In this document: piece after piece, positions 46,722 to 55,001 of the stretch
Position numbering within the stretch: the first letter of the stretch is position 1
Layout: each line of letters begins with the position of its first letter
Source of the DNA: Pseudoalteromonas sp. MSK9-3
Lineage (GTDB): Bacteria; Pseudomonadota; Gammaproteobacteria; Enterobacterales; Alteromonadaceae
Direction: 5' to 3'
Assembly (NCBI RefSeq): GCF_003590335.1
Contig: NZ_MIET01000032.1
Span: 62,001-126,000, forward strand
DNA length: 64,000 bases
Notes under the pieces: generated by a model
What the model was told of the DNA's origin: nothing
Databases searched by the model: none
The model's input: only the letters and a program-made list of their open reading frames with translations
Made by a program: the position numbers and the translations under genes

Positions 46722-49049
46722 TTAAAAAGAAAAACCACCCTGAACTGTTAACTTAAAAAAAACATCATCACATTGAGGAAGCATACGTAAAATAGGGTAA
46801 ATCTGTTTATTTATGTAATGATCATAGTCTATCTCACAGCCTAAACAATCAACACGAGGCCCCTCCACTGTCACAACGTAGTTCACTTTTTGTCCTTTCC
46901 GGTACTTAATTGATGGGTTTTTCATCATGTGTTTTCGGGCAGCTTTAACATGCGGCGGGATATTTTTTGTATACATTTCGATCTCCCTCCCTAATCGTTT
47001 CGAATAGAGCAACAAACTATCAACTTTCCCTGATTTAATCCTCTCAACACAATGTTCCGTTATTTGCAGCAAGTCTTGATTTTGAAAAAAAGCTGTAAAC
47101 AAATCTTGTTGATATTGCTGTGCTATCTTAGTCCAGTCACTCCTGACGGTCTCCATGCCTTTGTAAATCAACTCCTGTTTGCCCTCTTTCTCTATTTGTC
47201 CAACATAGCGTTTTTTAGAGCCTTTTTGCTCCCCTCTAAGTGTTGGTAAAAAGAAAGGGCTATAGTAAGTTTCAAATTCAATTTCTAAATGACTCTCTAA
47301 ATCAAAATGTGCTCTACAATATACTTGCCAAGCATTATTTATAAGGTTGGTAAGGCGCTTACCGGCCTCATTACACCGACTAGCATTCCAATCAGGCGGT
47401 AAACAAACAAACGTTGAGTCCGTGTCGCCATAAATTACATCGTAGCCTTGCTCTTCAATCCAACTCTTCGTTTGCTGCATAATTTCATGACCGCGCAATG
47501 TTATAGAGCTAGCAAGCCTGGGATCATAAAAGCGGCACCCTGTAGAGCCTAAAACGCCGTAAAAGCTATTCATTATGATTTTTATCGCTTGAGATAGCAT
47601 AGGGTCATTAGCTGACTTTGCTGTTTGACGAGAAAATAAGAGGTCTTCAACCAAACCAGGTAAGTGATGTTCTGTACGAGAAAAAACCCCGCCATTAAAT
47701 CCAGTAATCGAGTTACCTGAGTCAGTTAACCCTTTAATTAAACCTAAAGGATCTACTAAAAATGTACGTATTATTGAGGGATATAAGCTCTTAAAATCAA
47801 GCACAATGACATTATTGAATAACCCAGGGGTTGATTCCATCACATACCCCCCAGGGCTATCAAAACTCAATCCATGTTCACCTAAATTTGGGGCTACGTA
47901 CCCACTACGGTGTAATAATGGTAAATATAAATTTGTGAAAGCGGCGACAGAGCCACCCATTCGCTCAAGTTCTAAGCCCGTCAACCTCGTACGTGCTAAT
48001 GCAAAGTCTAACAACTTTAACTTGTCGAATATGTCTAATACGAGTCGGCAATCTTGTAAATTGTATTCAGCCAAGCTTTGTTTATCTTCGTTAAACTGCC
48101 GAACTATTTCTTCCAATCTGTCGCCTTGGTCTATTAATTTACTCTGCCCTAAAACCTGTTTAGATACTTCAGATAAACGAAAACTATCGAAATGGTAAGT
48201 CGCATTTTTTAAGGTGTCTATTCCATCAATTACGACCCTTCCTGATATCAATACACGAACATAGTTACCTTTATAGATATGAATTGATTGTTCGTCTCGT
48301 CCTAAAATGAGCTCAATACCCAGTGCAAGGGCACGCTCAGCAAGCACGACACAATCAAACTCAATAATATTCCAACCAATAATGATATCTGGGTCTAACG
48401 CTTTCACTTTTGCCATTAAACTCACTAACAGCGCAACTTCATCCTCTACCCATTCGATATAATCAGGGCCTTCTTGAGGTTGTCCAATCATCACAACCCA
48501 TTGCGTTGTTTCTGTGACTAAACCAACAGAAAACAACACTCCGTCACCGCTACACTCAATATCAAGAGACAATACCGACAACTTTGGAACATAATATTCA
48601 TTTGCTTTAAACTGAGCATTTGAAACCTCTATATACCCGCTTTTTTGCGTCGTAATACCTTTTACCCATACACTCCCTTTTATGAAGCGCTCCATCAGGA
48701 ATCGGTCACAATGTCGGATATCATCTTCATACAAAGGCATCGTTGTTTTTAAAAGCTGCTTAGCAAGAAAAAGTTGATGAGAGCTTGTGAAGTAACATGC
48801 GTACATGCTTTCTGAGTCAAAATGCTGCAGACAGACTTGGCGAATATCAACAGGGAGCTTATTTTCCTGTAATAAATTACTCGCTGCAGTAATGTCCCTC
48901 GCCCGAATAAAAAATAAAGTGTGCTCTCCCATTACAGTTACTTTACAGACACCTCTGTCTGTTTTAACCCAATAGCATAATTGAAGTTGACCTTTATGAT
49001 TATTCTGTTGGCGTGATAATATAAACCCTGGGTAGACAGCTTGTGTCAA
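46722..49049 (-). CDS. polB: DNA polymerase II (family B)
   Basis: SOS-inducible translesion and proofreading polymerase. The exonuclease motif DIEC is at residues 163-166, the ExoII region has IIGWNIIEFDCVVLAERAL, motif A is LDFKSLYPSIIRTF, motif B is QAIKIIMNSFYGVLGSTGCRF and motif C is YGDTDST. The 775 residues match the family, and the catalytic residues are intact. The start is TTG at 49049, with GGGGA upstream and a match to the conserved N-terminal QAVYPGFILSRQ. It is divergent from dinG across a 70-base spacer with a LexA-like box. Confidence 0.95.
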   Translation of the reverse strand: MTQAVYPGFILSRQQNNHKGQLQLCYWVKTDRGVCKVTVMGEHTLFFIRARDITAASNLLQENKLPVDIRQVCLQHFDSESMYACYFTSSHQLFLAKQLLKTTMPLYEDDIRHCDRFLMERFIKGSVWVKGITTQKSGYIEVSNAQFKANEYYVPKLSVLSLDIECSGDGVLFSVGLVTETTQWVVMIGQPQEGPDYIEWVEDEVALLVSLMAKVKALDPDIIIGWNIIEFDCVVLAERALALGIELILGRDEQSIHIYKGNYVRVLISGRVVIDGIDTLKNATYHFDSFRLSEVSKQVLGQSKLIDQGDRLEEIVRQFNEDKQSLAEYNLQDCRLVLDIFDKLKLLDFALARTRLTGLELERMGGSVAAFTNLYLPLLHRSGYVAPNLGEHGLSFDSPGGYVMESTPGLFNNVIVLDFKSLYPSIIRTFLVDPLGLIKGLTDSGNSITGFNGGVFSRTEHHLPGLVEDLLFSRQTAKSANDPMLSQAIKIIMNSFYGVLGSTGCRFYDPRLASSITLRGHEIMQQTKSWIEEQGYDVIYGDTDSTFVCLPPDWNASRCNEAGKRLTNLINNAWQVYCRAHFDLESHLEIEFETYYSPFFLPTLRGEQKGSKKRYVGQIEKEGKQELIYKGMETVRSDWTKIAQQYQQDLFTAFFQNQDLLQITEHCVERIKSGKVDSLLLYSKRLGREIEMYTKNIPPHVKAARKHMMKNPSIKYRKGQKVNYVVTVEGPRVDCLGCEIDYDHYINKQIYPILRMLPQCDDVFFKLTVQGGFSF

Positions 49050-49080
49050 ACCAATTCCCCATCTAGAATAACGCTCGATA

Positions 49081-49096
49081 CTGTAAGTATATACAT
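49081..49096. promoter_or_regulatory. LexA-like SOS box between polB and dinG
   Basis: CTGTAAGTATATACAT matches the LexA consensus CTGT-N8-ACAG in all but the last base, and the AT-rich centre is typical. It lies in the 70-base spacer between the divergent polB and dinG starts; both genes are SOS-regulated in E. coli. A single operator could control both. Confidence 0.75.
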
Positions 49097-49119
49097 ATAT
49101 ATAAATTTAGGCGATTAAC

Positions 49120-51189
49120 ATGCTCTCAGATGCATTGAAGAAAACAATTCGGCAAACTCATCAACATATAGCCGATAATTTAGAGGGCTATCACCCTCGC
49201 AGTAGCCAAAATTATCTTGTGGCTGAAATCGCTAAAACATTAGCTGGTGAATATCATAAATCACAAAGAATATGCGTTATTGAGGCCGGCACTGGTACAG
49301 GTAAATCACTTGCCTACTGCCTAAGTGCTTTACCTCTCGCGCTGGCTAAGAAAAAAAAGTTAATTATTTCAACTGCAACTGTCGCGCTACAAGAACAGTT
49401 AATAGAAAAAGAGCTCCCTTTTTTTAAAGAGCATTCAGGGCTCGATTTTAAATTTGATCTGGTTAAAGGCCGACAACGTTATGTGTGCGTACAAAAACTC
49501 AATGCTGCGCTTAACGAAGACATGGTGCAAGTGTCCATGCTACCAACTTTGTCATCACCTCTATCAGATATGGAGCAGAAATGTTTAAGAGACTTACAAA
49601 GCGCCTATCAAAATAAAAAATGGCAAGGCGATAGAGATAGTTGGGCAGATACCATCCCAGATAAAGTTTGGAACATCATTGCGTGTGACAAACATGCCTG
49701 CCAACGCCAAATGAAATCTCACCACTTATGCCCATTCCATTTGGCACGACAAAAAATGGCGCAAATGGACGTACTCGTCATAAACCATGCGTTATTACTC
49801 GCCGATTTAGAGCTTGGAGGCGGAAAAATACTGCCCGAATTGGATGAGTCATTCTATGTGATTGATGAGGCACATCACCTACCACATATTACACGAGACT
49901 TTTCATCTGCTGCGGCAACCATAAAAGGCACAATAGACTGGCTAGATAAGCTATTAAAATTTAGTGGCAAAATGGCCAATGTTATTGTTTCACAAAAAGC
50001 CATTGGCCAAAATTTTAAACTTAATGACGCTGCCAATGATGCCAATAAAGACTTAAGAGTCGTCAGAGACATCTTAGACAAAGCTGACTTTAATTATAAC
50101 GACGACGATACGTTCCGATTTGAACATGGCGTCGTGCCTGAGTCGCTCACAGATAAGGCCAAAGACATCAGCGACGCAACGCTTGATGCATTGCGTGCAC
50201 TGTCAAAAATGCATGATGCACTCACACTTGATGTCAGTGATGGAGATGTAAAGCCCTATCTTGCCGACCCGCTTTTAACTGAGAGTGGTCTATACATAAA
50301 CCGGCTAGAGCAGTTAAACAAGTTGTGGTTTAGCTATGCGAGTAAGGGAGAAAGTACGCCTCACGCGCGCTGGATAAAGCGCTTAGAATATAAACATCAT
50401 CATGACCACTTACTATGCGATTGCCCTATTGAAGTCGGTTATTATTTGAAAGATAAACTCTGGCAAGAGTGTGCCGGGGCTGTACTATGTTCTGCAACGC
50501 TCAGTGCGATGGGCACGTTTGACCATTTCTCCAAAGAAAGTGGGTTACGAAATGAACCGGGTGTAAAATACATCAAAGCCAATTCGCCATTTGATTACCT
50601 CAATCAAGCAACCTTACATTTGCCAGTAACTGAAAAAGATCCGACTGACAAAACATTTAGTGACTACTTGGCAAGTATACTGCCTACTTATCTAAATAAG
50701 GAGGCAGCTAATCTAGTGCTCTTTGCTTCTTATTGGCAAATGGACCATGTTGTAAAAATATTAAGAGCAAATCACTGGAAGATACTTGTTCAAGGTGAAC
50801 AATCTCGCGATAGCCTCTTAAAAGCACATAAAAGTCACATAGACTCAGGTAAAGGCAGCGTTCTCTTTGGCACGCAGAGTTTATCTGAAGGTCTAGATCT
50901 GCCAGGCCATTACTTAGAAAATTTAATTATAACTAAGATCCCTTTTGCAGTACCAACCTCCCCAATTGAAGAGGCTCAGGCTGAGTTTGTACAAAGCAAA
51001 GGGGGAAATCCGTTTTTATCAATCACCGTGCCCGATGCTGCAAAGAAATTAGTCCAAAGCTGTGGTAGACTGCTGCGCAAAGAGTCAGATTCTGGCCGTA
51101 TAACAGTGCTCGACAGACGCTTAGTCACAAAACGATACGGCAAAGCCATGCTGGATACTCTACCACCCTTTAAGAGACAAATTGATTGA
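49120..51189 (+). CDS. dinG: ATP-dependent DNA helicase DinG
   Basis: 5'-3' DNA helicase of the XPD-like iron-sulfur family, damage-inducible. Walker A EAGTGTGKS is at residues 55-63 and DEAH at 249-252. Cys123, Cys189, Cys194 and Cys204 are well placed as iron-sulfur ligands, and the C-terminal motif QSCGRLLRKESDSGRITVLDRRL is diagnostic. The 689 residues are near the family length. It is divergent from polB with a LexA-like box between them, and TSUP and priC follow closely, so induction may extend to them. Confidence 0.93.
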   Translation: MLSDALKKTIRQTHQHIADNLEGYHPRSSQNYLVAEIAKTLAGEYHKSQRICVIEAGTGTGKSLAYCLSALPLALAKKKKLIISTATVALQEQLIEKELPFFKEHSGLDFKFDLVKGRQRYVCVQKLNAALNEDMVQVSMLPTLSSPLSDMEQKCLRDLQSAYQNKKWQGDRDSWADTIPDKVWNIIACDKHACQRQMKSHHLCPFHLARQKMAQMDVLVINHALLLADLELGGGKILPELDESFYVIDEAHHLPHITRDFSSAAATIKGTIDWLDKLLKFSGKMANVIVSQKAIGQNFKLNDAANDANKDLRVVRDILDKADFNYNDDDTFRFEHGVVPESLTDKAKDISDATLDALRALSKMHDALTLDVSDGDVKPYLADPLLTESGLYINRLEQLNKLWFSYASKGESTPHARWIKRLEYKHHHDHLLCDCPIEVGYYLKDKLWQECAGAVLCSATLSAMGTFDHFSKESGLRNEPGVKYIKANSPFDYLNQATLHLPVTEKDPTDKTFSDYLASILPTYLNKEAANLVLFASYWQMDHVVKILRANHWKILVQGEQSRDSLLKAHKSHIDSGKGSVLFGTQSLSEGLDLPGHYLENLIITKIPFAVPTSPIEEAQAEFVQSKGGNPFLSITVPDAAKKLVQSCGRLLRKESDSGRITVLDRRLVTKRYGKAMLDTLPPFKRQID

Positions 51190-51192
51190 TCT

Positions 51193-51972
51193 ATGTTTGA
51201 ACTCGCACTTGACCCCATGACATGGGGATTATTATGTCTAGTCGCGCTTGCGGCCGGGTTTATAGACGCTGTCGCAGGCGGCGGTGGCATGCTCACCGTG
51301 CCCGCATTACTTACAGCTGGTTTACCTCCTCACTTAACACTCGGTACCAATAAGCTTGCGGCGAGCTTTGGCTCTATTACCGCAAGTATTACCTACTACA
51401 AAAAGCAATTATTTAACCCTAAGTTTTGGGCCGCTTCAGTTCTGGCAACAGCCATAGGTTCCATACTCGGCACCTTATTAGTGGATAAGTTAAGTATCGA
51501 CTTTTTAAACAAACTGCTACCAATCATTATCATCTGTGTTGCTTGTTATAGTCTCTTTGGAAGTTTAAGCCCAACTGAGTCACATACGTTACCAGCCAAA
51601 AATAATGCGTTAAGAGTTAAGCAGTGGTTGCAGGGGTTATGCCTTGGCTTTTTCGACGGTTTGGCCGGCCCTGGAACTGGTACTTTTTGGACAGCATCCA
51701 ATAGCTTACTTTATAAAATGAGTCTATTACTGAATTGTGGCTTAGCTCGCTCAATGAATTTTGTATCGAACTTTATCTCGCTGATCACCTTTGTCGCATT
51801 AGGCCATGTGAACTTCATACTGGGCGTTACCATGGGCATCTTTTTAATGTTCGGTGCCTGGTTAGGCGCTCATTCTGCTATCAAATTTGGCAGTAAGCTC
51901 ATAAAACCTTTATTTAATACCATAGTGATAATTTTGGCAGGTAAGCTGATCGTCGAGGCATATTTAACATGA
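51193..51972 (+). CDS. TSUP family transporter (TauE/SafE)
   Basis: Inner-membrane permease of the TauE/SafE family, usually involved in sulfite or organosulfur compound export; the substrate is unknown here. The 259 residues contain about eight hydrophobic segments, with AGFIDAVAGGGGMLTVPALL near the N-terminus, a conserved feature of the family, and a second GFFDGLAGPGTGTFW repeat midway. It begins 3 bases after dinG and overlaps priC by 4 bases, so it is probably in the same transcript. Confidence 0.9.
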   Translation: MFELALDPMTWGLLCLVALAAGFIDAVAGGGGMLTVPALLTAGLPPHLTLGTNKLAASFGSITASITYYKKQLFNPKFWAASVLATAIGSILGTLLVDKLSIDFLNKLLPIIIICVACYSLFGSLSPTESHTLPAKNNALRVKQWLQGLCLGFFDGLAGPGTGTFWTASNSLLYKMSLLLNCGLARSMNFVSNFISLITFVALGHVNFILGVTMGIFLMFGAWLGAHSAIKFGSKLIKPLFNTIVIILAGKLIVEAYLT

Positions 51973-52568
51973 CGACTGCTTTATCAAAACTACACCACCA
52001 AGTGGATTATTTAGCGCAGCAAGCTGAACAATTTGATAATGCTAAGTGGTTTGCAAAAAACCGCTATATTCAAGCTCAACCGAGCTTGTTCGACAGAACG
52101 GTGTTTGCAACCAAAAGCTTACAGTTAACTGATTACGTTGATGAAATAAAAGTAACACTCACAGCTTTACCTGAACCACAAAAAAGACACGCATATGCCT
52201 TCGCCCTTGAGAAAATTGCCACTCAAATAGAAGCAGTCATCAAAGTATTAAAATCTACCTCTGTGTGGGCAAAAGAAAATAAAGCCCATTACCCTAAAAA
52301 GGCCAAGGCATATCGCACCGCAGTAAAAAAAGTGATACAGAGCTCTCAAGAACTCTATCAAGAACTCTCTCAAAACCATGAATTTGAGCGTAGGTTAATA
52401 GAAATGGTAGAACTGAGAAAGGCTCAGTTAAATAGCGCAAACCCAACGCAAACACATGCACTTAATCAAGAAATCTTAACACTTCATGCAAGGCTCGGCC
52501 GATGTCGAAAAGCAATCTCAGCCACCGAAGAAAAAATCCAACTAGCTGAAAAACAACAAACACGTTGA
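51969..52568 (+). CDS. priC: Primosomal replication protein PriC
   Basis: Helps load DnaB at stalled forks. The 199-residue, largely helical protein has the family features: FDRTVFATKSLQLTDYVDEIK and a C-terminal block EFERRLIEMVELRKAQLNSA...HALNQEILTLHARLGRCRKAI, which aligns with the conserved ERRLREMV...RRARL region of PriC. It overlaps the TSUP gene by 4 bases. The next gene but one is rsmS, a neighbour of priC in enterobacteria too, which supports the call. Confidence 0.87.
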   Translation: MTTALSKLHHQVDYLAQQAEQFDNAKWFAKNRYIQAQPSLFDRTVFATKSLQLTDYVDEIKVTLTALPEPQKRHAYAFALEKIATQIEAVIKVLKSTSVWAKENKAHYPKKAKAYRTAVKKVIQSSQELYQELSQNHEFERRLIEMVELRKAQLNSANPTQTHALNQEILTLHARLGRCRKAISATEEKIQLAEKQQTR

Positions 52569-52623
52569 TTTAAGCAGAATCGCTAAGCCTGACTTACCCT
52601 AAGCTAGGCCTATTAGGTTTTTA

Positions 52624-52651
52624 TTGTGTTAGTCGATAAGCACGTTATTAT
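52624..52651 (+). promoter_or_regulatory. Possible promoter for the ComFB-like gene
   Basis: TTGTGT (52624-52629) and TATTAT (52646-52651) are 16 bases apart, about 40 bases upstream of the next start codon. Both hexamers are imperfect, so this is a modest prediction. Confidence 0.3.
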
Positions 52652-52690
52652 GGTATAAACTTAACCTAATTAACCCAGTCAGGCGGCGCA

Positions 52691-52963
52691 ATGAAACTAC
52701 ATGATGATGTACATAATTATTATGAAAAAATTATGCTCGACCTACTTATTGAACGTGGGTTAAGTGCACAATATAGTGATGAAATAATGGCGGATTTTTG
52801 CTGCACCATTTTAAACCAATTACCAGCTAGATATATTCGCTATGATGTAGACATGGCATTTTATTTACCCCAGCACGAACGTATACAAATGGAACAACGC
52901 GTTAATATTGCAATCGATGTTGCCATAAGCCAAGTCGCCAAAAAACGGAAAACAGTTGAATGA
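52691..52963 (+). CDS. ComFB-like (late competence ComFB domain) protein
   Basis: A 90-residue protein that I assign to the ComFB family from its pattern: KLHDDVHNYYEKIMLDLL at the start, then an ALN-type segment TILNQLPARYIRYDVDMAFYLP and an IAIDVAISQV tail, the layout of cyanobacterial and Bacillus ComFB proteins. Some ComFB proteins bind cyclic dinucleotides; whether this one does is unknown. AGGCGG precedes the ATG. Its stop overlaps the rsmS ATG by 4 bases (ATGA), so the two are coupled. The location between priC and rsmS is unusual compared with E. coli, where they are adjacent. Confidence 0.72.
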   Translation: MKLHDDVHNYYEKIMLDLLIERGLSAQYSDEIMADFCCTILNQLPARYIRYDVDMAFYLPQHERIQMEQRVNIAIDVAISQVAKKRKTVE

Positions 52964-53133
52964 GCAATACATTAGAAGCCGCTCCACCCCATATCAAATT
53001 AGCTGTTGACCTCATCATGTTGCTTGAACAACATGAACTACCCGCAGATCAAGTACTCGCAGCATTAGACATTGTAAAGTCTGATTATCAACAGAAATTA
53101 TCAAATTGCGACACAGCAAAAAGTAGTACTTAA
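52960..53133 (+). CDS. rsmS: RsmS/YbaM family small regulatory protein
   Basis: A 57-residue protein of the DUF2496/YbaM (RsmS) family. The core PPHIKLAVDLIMLLEQ, ELPADQVLAALDIVK and SDYQQKL matches the family closely (E. coli YbaM has VKLAVDLIVLLEE, RALDIVKRDYEKKL). In Pectobacterium RsmS affects post-transcriptional Rsm-type regulation of virulence; the function here is not known. It is 4 bases into the end of the ComFB-like gene and 400 bases after priC. The gene is too short to appear in many automatic calls. Confidence 0.88.
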   Translation: MSNTLEAAPPHIKLAVDLIMLLEQHELPADQVLAALDIVKSDYQQKLSNCDTAKSST

Positions 53134-53407
53134 CCTCAGGTTTGGATAAAGGTTTTGGAATAGAAAATGTTGTTGAAAACAAACTTAACTACAATCCAAT
53201 AATGATATTTTGCTCAATATCAAGGCGTTTTTATGTAGTAATAGCGGGCTATTACAAATGAAAGCAATGCAGAGAGTGAGAGAAATAGCTTTATTGGGCA
53301 AATTCGCTTATCCAGAGCTGAGGTTATTTAGCCGCAGTGCGCTCGTCATATTAACCACATAAAAAGTTCATGCCTGAAAAGTACGATAGTGGTTTTGTGA
53401 GATACAT

Positions 53408-54202
53408 ATGACAACACGCTATAAACTCCCCATCTTCTTATGCACAACTTCACTCGTTACGGTTAGCCAAACTTCATTAGCAAATGATTTTGTTGCCTTA
53501 GATCAGGCGTTACCTGCAAACTTTATTATTAACAACACTGAGCCTGTTTTCGATTTCGATGGCGACGGCTGCCTCCCCAGTGCAGGGATTAGTCGCCAAG
53601 GACGACAAAACTCTGGACAATCTACATCCAGTAATTTAGGTGCAAAGTGTCGAGATAATAGATTCTTAGAAAGCTCGAATACTTTTCATCGTTATGCTTG
53701 CCACACTAACGGTGATGGTCAATTCTGCGGTCACTTTTACGCATTATATTTTAAAAAAGACCAAATATTTCCATATTTTGGTGGCGGACATCGCCATGAC
53801 TGGGAGTATGCTGCCATTTGGACACATGATGGGGTTGTCACCCATGGCAGTGCCAGTGCTCATGGTGATTTAATTACCAAATCAGCCACAGAGCTGCCAT
53901 TTTACAATGGTCACTTAAAAGTGGTTTATCACAAAGATGGTTTACTAACACACGCATTTCGCTTTGCTAAAAGCAATGAGTACGCCGAAAATGCTTACAA
54001 CCGCTTTATAACACCAGTTATCGTTAGTTGGTATGAGATGCAAGGTGACGACGTTGATAATAACACTCTTAGAGAAAAGCTAAATCGCTATAACTACGGC
54101 TCAGCCACGTTACCAATAAAAGACAGCCGCTTTTTGATAAACTTAAACAAATTCAAACCTCACACCTACCCTGTGTTTTTAACGACTGATATCACGAGAT
54201 AA
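53408..54202 (+). CDS. Secreted NLP (necrosis-inducing, NPP1) protein
   Basis: Secreted protein of the Nep1-like family, known in plant pathogens as cytolysins that bind membrane sphingolipids. A signal peptide (residues 1-25) ends near SLAN. The invariant heptapeptide GHRHDWE is at residues 127-133 within FPYFGGGHRHDWEYAAIW, and the N-terminal DFDGDGCLPSAGI is typical. Cys81 and Cys98, and other cysteines, could form disulfides. The 264 residues are full length. It is monocistronic, with a terminator shared with the converging downstream gene. The host or target in a marine setting is unknown. Confidence 0.92.
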   Translation: MTTRYKLPIFLCTTSLVTVSQTSLANDFVALDQALPANFIINNTEPVFDFDGDGCLPSAGISRQGRQNSGQSTSSNLGAKCRDNRFLESSNTFHRYACHTNGDGQFCGHFYALYFKKDQIFPYFGGGHRHDWEYAAIWTHDGVVTHGSASAHGDLITKSATELPFYNGHLKVVYHKDGLLTHAFRFAKSNEYAENAYNRFITPVIVSWYEMQGDDVDNNTLREKLNRYNYGSATLPIKDSRFLINLNKFKPHTYPVFLTTDITR

Positions 54203-54220
54203 AATGGATATTGCTAGACA

Positions 54221-54247
54221 AAAAAGAGAGGCTAACCACTCTCTTTT
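54221..54247. terminator. Bidirectional terminator between the NLP gene and its neighbour
   Basis: AAAAGAGAG (54222-54230) and CTCTCTTTT (54239-54247) form a 9-bp perfect stem with A-run and T-run ends, so it works for transcription from either side. It overlaps the stop of the minus-strand gene at 54232. Confidence 0.8.
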
Positions 54248-54681
54248 ATCTTGTTTTCACTCAACTTATAACGTGTAAAGAAATGACTGTCGGTTTCAGA
54301 ATAATCAGGACAGATAAAATATCCAACATCACTCCTCACCGCACAAGGCTGTTTATGATGCCCATCTTCCCAATACAGTACCGCATGACGTATAAATTCC
54401 GAAAAATATGAATGGTCCCACTCATAGTGGCAATAGCCATGGTGATCAGATAAATAAGGAGAGTAGTTCTCAACAGTTTCGTCTTGCTGTGTATTCTTAT
54501 AATGCGCGAATACTTTGGCATCTTGCTCTGCGGTTTTTTCATCCACAAAATAAGCAATATCTCGCCGAGGAGGCAAAGCTTGCGGCAACCCAAACTTTTC
54601 AGTCACGGACGAACACTCAACAACAAGCCAAGATACAAAGTGTGCACCTATTTGATGATCCCACTTCAGTGCAATATACAT
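54232..54681 (-). CDS. Hypothetical protein convergent with the NLP gene
   Basis: A 149-residue protein that I do not recognise. It has no signal peptide or membrane segment. It is rich in Tyr, His, Asp, Glu and aromatic residues, with motifs such as HHGYCHYEWDHSYFSEFIRHAVLYWEDGHH and VGYFICPDYSETDSHFF, suggesting a compact cytoplasmic domain. The start is supported by AAGGAATAATT before the ATG at 54681. It shares the terminator of the converging NLP gene. The gene is probably real, as the frame is well supported, but its role is unknown. Confidence 0.7.
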   Translation of the reverse strand: MYIALKWDHQIGAHFVSWLVVECSSVTEKFGLPQALPPRRDIAYFVDEKTAEQDAKVFAHYKNTQQDETVENYSPYLSDHHGYCHYEWDHSYFSEFIRHAVLYWEDGHHKQPCAVRSDVGYFICPDYSETDSHFFTRYKLSENKIKESG

Positions 54682-55001
54682 AATTATTCCTTTATTAAAA
54701 TAACGCGCACCAAAATAATGCGCGACTAAAATTTTTACGCTGTGAATATTACAAGAAAATTATAATAAACCTAACTCAATACTCTTTATTATAAAGAATA
54801 TTTTATATTTACTTGTTTCAACTCATAAATTACGAACTTTTAATTCAGAAATATTAGATACACAGTAAATTTGTTACAAAACATTACACCAGCATGTTCA
54901 AATTACGATAAATCACGATAAGTGACAAGCCGATGAGTTTTTATATTTTTCAAACTAGTCAATAGCACAAATTTATTTAATAATTAAACTGCAACTGAAT
55001 A
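54682..55001. other. AT-rich spacer between the hypothetical gene and the RND pump
   Basis: About 320 bases, strongly AT-rich. It must hold divergent promoters for the minus-strand gene and for the RND operon. The only repeat seen is ACGATAA at 54905-54911 and again at 54915-54921, one helical turn apart. I see no coding frame with a plausible start. Confidence 0.55.

Noticed and set aside
54408-54729. Two plus-strand frames of 91 and 81 codons opposite the hypothetical gene
   Set aside because: They lack ribosome-binding sites, and the minus-strand frame has a good one and a better protein-like composition.
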